From Rhodobiaceae bacterium (GTDB lineage: Bacteria > Pseudomonadota > Alphaproteobacteria > Rhizobiales > Aestuariivirgaceae), in assembly GCA_009885825.1 (NCBI GenBank), contig VFJY01000078.1, forward strand, positions 1 through 61,116: a stretch of DNA of 61,116 bases, read 5' to 3'. The notes under the pieces are model-generated. The model was not told the origin of the DNA, did not search any database, and worked only from the letters and a program-made list of their open reading frames with translations. Below are positions 57,787 to 61,116 of this stretch, in pieces (within the stretch, counting starts at the first letter, position 1; each line of letters starts with the position of its first letter). The translations under genes were made by a program, and so were the position numbers.

Positions 57787-60324
57787 TCAATCCAGCTTGC
57801 GCTGAATTTTCTCCACGCGGAAGCATTCGATCACATCGCCTGCGCGCATGTCCTGATAGCCTTCAAACGCCATGCCGCATTCCTGGCCGACCTGCACTTC
57901 TTTCACTTCATCCTTGAAGCGCTTGAGCGTTGAAAGTGTTCCCTCATGGACCACCACGTTGTCGCGCACCAGGCGCACCTTGGCGCCGCGCTGCACATTG
58001 CCTTCGGTGACCATGCAGCCCGCAACCTTGCCAACCTTGGTGATGTTGAAGACCTCCAGAATCTTCGCGTTGCCGAGGAAGGATTCACGCAGCTCCGGCG
58101 CCAGCTTGCCGGACATCGCCGCCTTGATGTCATCGACGAGATCGTAAATGATGTTGTAATAGCGGATCTCGATGCCGGCCCGTTCCGCAGCATCGCGCGC
58201 CTGGGCCGAGGCGCGCACATTGAAGCCCAGAACCACGGCGCCTGAGGCCGTTGCCAGCCCGATGTCGCTCTCGTTGATGCCGCCCACCGCATAATGCACA
58301 ACGCGCGAGCGGATTTCATCATTGCCGATTTTTTCCAGCGCCTGCACAATAGCTTCGGCTGAGCCTTGAACGTCAGCCTTGACGAGGATCGGAAATTCCT
58401 TGCGGCCGGCTTGAGATAGCTGGCTCATCATTTGCTCGAGCGAGGTCCGAACCACTGTCGTTCCACGGCTGTCACGGCGTTTGCGCTCGCGGTAGTCGGT
58501 GATTTCACGGGCGCGGGCTTCCGTTGGCACCACGTCAAATTGATCGCCGGCCTCGGGCGCCGAATTGAGCCCCAGCACTTCCACCGGAACCGAAGGCCCG
58601 GCTTCCTTGATATGCTCGCCCTTGTCATTGATCAGCGCGCGAACCCGGCCCCAGGAGGAACCCGCCACAAATATATCGCCAAGCCGCAATGTGCCGCGTT
58701 GCACCAGAACAGTGGCGACCGGACCCCGTCCCTTGTCCAGCTGGGCTTCCACCACCAGGCCCGAAGCCTCGCGGTTTGGATTGGCCTTGAGGTCAAGCAC
58801 TTCCGCCTGCAGCAGAATGACTTCCAGAAGCTTGTCGAGGTTTGTGCCCTTCATGGCGGAAACTTCAACATCAAGCGTATCGCCGCCCATGCCTTCAACC
58901 ACAATTTCATGCTGCAGTAATTCGGTCCGCACCTTGGTGGGATTGGCGGATTGCTTGTCGATTTTGTTGATCGCCACGATGATCGGAACGCCAGCGGCGC
59001 GCGCATGGCTGATGGCTTCAACTGTTTGCGGCATCACGCCATCATCGGCTGCCACCACAAGCACAACAATGTCGGTCGCCTTCGCGCCGCGTTGGCGCAT
59101 GGAAGTGAACGCTTCATGGCCCGGCGTGTCAATGAACGTCACCAGCCCGCTTCGCGTTGCAACCTGATAGGCGCCAATATGCTGGGTAATGCCGCCCGCT
59201 TCGCCGGAAACAACATTGGTTTTGCGGATCGCGTCAAGCAGCGATGTCTTGCCGTGATCAACATGGCCCATGATGGTGACAACTGGCGGTCTTGTCACAA
59301 GCTGCTCGGCTGTGTCTGTGTCAGCCGACAAGCCTTCAACCACATCCGACTCAGACACGCGTTTGACGCGGTGCCCCATTTCTTCCGCGATGATCTGGGC
59401 TGTATCCGCATCAATCACGTCGTTGATGGTGTGCATCTGGCCCTGTTTCATCAAAATCTTGATGATATCGACAGCGCGCTCGGCCATGCGGTTGGCGAGA
59501 TCCTGAATGGTGATGGCTTCCGGAATGATGATTTCGCGGGTCATCTTTTCCGTGGGCATCTGGAATCCCTGCGCCTGCTTTTTCAGGCGCTCCGTGCGGC
59601 GCTTGAAAGCGGCAACTGAACGGGCGCGCTCTTCATCGTCCGACATCGCATTGGCAACCGTAAGCCGCCCGCGCCGCTTTTCCATGTCAGTCTTGGTGCG
59701 CGGAGGCGCTGGAACTTCAATCTTGCGCTTGATAACGCCGGCGCTGCCCCGGTAGCCCTTGGAGCGCGCCGATTCTTCTTCTTCACGATCCAACTGCACG
59801 GCGGTTTTGGGTGCTAGTTTCTTGGCGGCCTCTTCGGCTTTGCGCTTGCCGTCCTCTTCCATCTTGTGGCGCGCGTCATCCTCGGTCTTGCGCTTGGCTG
59901 CTGCTTCGCGGTCCTTGCGATCTTTTTCGTCATGTTCACGGCGGCGAATGGCGTCGGCTTCCTGGTTCTTGCGCTCTTCTGCCTCGCGCACGCGCGATCC
60001 CGCCAAAGCCCGGTCACGGGCTTCTTTTTCCTCTTCCGTCAGTGTGCGTAGGACAACACCAGAGCGACTGGAAGTTGCAGCCTTGGGAGCAACGGGAGGC
60101 ACAGAAACCTTGGGCTGAACCTGGAACAGCGGCTTTGCCTCCATTGGCTTGTCATCGCCAAAGCGCTTGCGCTTGGTTTCAACCACAACCGTCTTGGTGC
60201 GGCCATGAGAAAAGCTCTGCTTGACCCTGCTCTGCTCTGTCGCAGGCCGCTTCAAAGTCAAGGTCCCGCCACCAGCGCGGGGGGCACCAGACTTTGAATC
60301 ATTGTTATCGTTGGTATCGTTCAT
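57787..60324 (-). CDS. infB: Translation initiation factor IF-2
   Basis: An 845-aa GTPase that places initiator tRNA on the ribosome. The N-terminal ~270 residues are highly charged, with long Glu/Arg/Lys/Ala repeats (about 90-180). The G domain begins near 343 with [20 protein letters not shown] and has [10 protein letters not shown] and NKID. Domains C1 and C2 complete the protein. The long variable N-terminal part is normal for the group. It is 19 bp after the YlxR-type gene. Confidence 0.98.
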   Translation of the reverse strand: MNDTNDNNDSKSGAPRAGGGTLTLKRPATEQSRVKQSFSHGRTKTVVVETKRKRFGDDKPMEAKPLFQVQPKVSVPPVAPKAATSSRSGVVLRTLTEEEKEARDRALAGSRVREAEERKNQEADAIRRREHDEKDRKDREAAAKRKTEDDARHKMEEDGKRKAEEAAKKLAPKTAVQLDREEEESARSKGYRGSAGVIKRKIEVPAPPRTKTDMEKRRGRLTVANAMSDDEERARSVAAFKRRTERLKKQAQGFQMPTEKMTREIIIPEAITIQDLANRMAERAVDIIKILMKQGQMHTINDVIDADTAQIIAEEMGHRVKRVSESDVVEGLSADTDTAEQLVTRPPVVTIMGHVDHGKTSLLDAIRKTNVVSGEAGGITQHIGAYQVATRSGLVTFIDTPGHEAFTSMRQRGAKATDIVVLVVAADDGVMPQTVEAISHARAAGVPIIVAINKIDKQSANPTKVRTELLQHEIVVEGMGGDTLDVEVSAMKGTNLDKLLEVILLQAEVLDLKANPNREASGLVVEAQLDKGRGPVATVLVQRGTLRLGDIFVAGSSWGRVRALINDKGEHIKEAGPSVPVEVLGLNSAPEAGDQFDVVPTEARAREITDYRERKRRDSRGTTVVRTSLEQMMSQLSQAGRKEFPILVKADVQGSAEAIVQALEKIGNDEIRSRVVHYAVGGINESDIGLATASGAVVLGFNVRASAQARDAAERAGIEIRYYNIIYDLVDDIKAAMSGKLAPELRESFLGNAKILEVFNITKVGKVAGCMVTEGNVQRGAKVRLVRDNVVVHEGTLSTLKRFKDEVKEVQVGQECGMAFEGYQDMRAGDVIECFRVEKIQRKLD

Positions 60325-60343
60325 GCTCTCTCTTCAGTTACAA

Positions 60344-60940
60344 CTAACCGCTCACCTGAGCGTCATATCTTTCAATCCGCCGCACGGCCCAAATCAGCTT
60401 TTCCGCAAGTTTACCACGGCCGACAGCAGCATGTATCACATTTGATCGCCCAAAGGCCAAATCCAATTCATCAACTTTAAAAATATTAATCATGGTTACG
60501 TCCGGACCAGCCAAACCATCAATTTTCCGCCTGCCATCGGGCGCTGCCTCCGCCGCGTGAAGGATGATCTGCGCCTTGTTTTTGCTCACCATGTCTTCAA
60601 CTTTGCTGTTGCCGGAAACGGCCAAACCGGCTTTTTTGGCCAGCGAGAAATACGACAGCGCCAGCTTTCGCAGCAAATCGCCAATTAAATCAGCCAGTTC
60701 CGGTGCTGCCTTGGTTTCCGCCCCAAAGCCCCGTGAAAACAGGTTTTTCTTGATGGCTTCCCTGACCCGCTCCCGGCTCAGGCTCACCCAAACGCCGCGT
60801 CCCTGCAGCTTTCGCTGCAAGTCAGGCACTGCAGTTCCATCGGGCCCGCGAACAAATCGCAAAAGCGCATCCTCATCATGAACCTCGCGGGTCACCACGC
60901 ACATGCGCTCCGTCAAATGCTCGTCCAGCTCGACGTCCAA
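60344..60940 (-). CDS. YlxR/L7Ae-type RNA-binding protein
   Basis: A 198-aa protein combining a YlxR (DUF448) domain at the N-terminus (ERMCVVTREVHDEDALLRFV and GRGVWVSLSRERVREAIKKN) and an L7Ae-like RNA-binding fold at the C-terminus (AKKAGLAVSGNSKVEDMVSK). It is the standard alphaproteobacterial form in the nusA-infB operon. Its role in translation or transcription is not settled. The start is TTG, two bases after the nusA stop. Confidence 0.93.
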   Translation of the reverse strand: MDVELDEHLTERMCVVTREVHDEDALLRFVRGPDGTAVPDLQRKLQGRGVWVSLSRERVREAIKKNLFSRGFGAETKAAPELADLIGDLLRKLALSYFSLAKKAGLAVSGNSKVEDMVSKNKAQIILHAAEAAPDGRRKIDGLAGPDVTMINIFKVDELDLAFGRSNVIHAAVGRGKLAEKLIWAVRRIERYDAQVSG

Positions 60941-60942
60941 TC

Positions 60943-61116
60943 CTACTCCTCAGCTTCCACTGTCTCTTCAGTCTCGATAGGCGCTTCAATCCAGCCCATC
61001 TTGACCCGCGCCGCCATGATGAGCGCTTCCGCATCTCCGGCGGTTACATCAAGGCCCGAAAACGCCCCCTTGTGCTTGGTGGATTCCGTGCCTTTGCGTT
61101 CCGTCCAACCCGTCAG
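60943..61116 (-). CDS. nusA: Transcription termination/antitermination protein NusA, C-terminal end (partial)
   Basis: The last 57 codons of a frame running off the right edge. It reads GLDVTAGDAEALIMAARVKM, then GWIEAPIE and an acidic tail ending in EAEE, which matches the end of rhizobial NusA. The position, directly before the YlxR-type gene and infB, is the classical nusA position. NusA sets RNA polymerase pausing and works with boxA in antitermination. Confidence 0.88.
   Translation of the reverse strand: MTGWTERKGTESTKHKGAFSGLDVTAGDAEALIMAARVKMGWIEAPIETEETVEAEE

Overview
The window is a 61 kb piece of an alphaproteobacterial chromosome, most like Hyphomicrobiales (Rhizobiales). The reasons are the 16S rRNA 5' end, the DUF4167 protein, the CobS/CobT pair, the PtsP (nitrogen-type enzyme I), the CarD/ferredoxin/S4/SUV3-type helicase block, and an intergenic palindromic element between a RodZ-like gene and prfA that resembles those seen in many rhizobial genomes. 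Coding density is high and almost every gene is a housekeeping or conserved gene. I see no prophage, insertion sequence, CRISPR array or restriction island.

Layout. 1-914: the 5' end of a 16S rRNA gene leaving the left edge on the minus strand, with its leader, boxA and a strong promoter. 915-5769: a plus-strand M23 peptidase, a cysteine hydrolase and the modABC molybdate transporter behind a ModE-type palindrome. 5761-17230: a minus-strand run of a YjbR protein, a one-domain ModE-like regulator, clpB with a heat-shock promoter, a DUF4167 protein, prmC-prfA, a RodZ-like protein, ptsP and aspartate kinase. 17345-24765: ubiG, then a minus-strand DUF1178/amidohydrolase/grxC/comF group (comF is frameshifted), an inositol-phosphatase/methyltransferase pair, and mutT-argJ-parvulin. 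25124-30363: secA, a lone Flp pilin, accA, xerD and a 47-aa membrane protein. 30497-32952: a large BTAD/TolB-like/TPR regulator facing two small proteins. 33178-41696: aroK-aroB-CorC-type protein-FAD reductase, then bolA, a J-domain protein, cobS-cobT and a GNAT. 41728-48434: two c-type cytochromes, a receiver-HPt protein, upp, a VOC protein, an HisC-like aminotransferase, tRNA-Arg(CCT), a receptor-like membrane protein that ends inside the tRNA gene, and carD. 48663-52189: fdxA, an S4 protein and a SUV3-like helicase. 52691-53727: rpmB and a hexapeptide acyltransferase. 53818-61116: the classical nusA-ylxR-infB-rbfA-truB-rpsO-pnp translation/RNA-decay operon on the minus strand, with nusA cut by the right edge.

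How the genes work together. The clearest functional units are molybdate uptake with its regulator and operator, RF1 with its methyltransferase, shikimate synthesis (aroK-aroB), cobalt insertion (cobS-cobT), and the translation/RNA-decay operon at the right end. Regulatory features stand out more than new enzymes: a Mo-box over the modA promoter, a heat-shock promoter before clpB, and terminator-like hairpins inside the leaders of carD and rpmB. I found no gene cluster that I can defend as a new system. The best leads are the histone-like tail on CarD, the receptor truncated at a tRNA gene, the comF frameshift, the stand-alone BTAD/TolB/TPR protein, the receiver-HPt fusion, two genes whose domains seem to require CTG starts, and several unrecognised small proteins.
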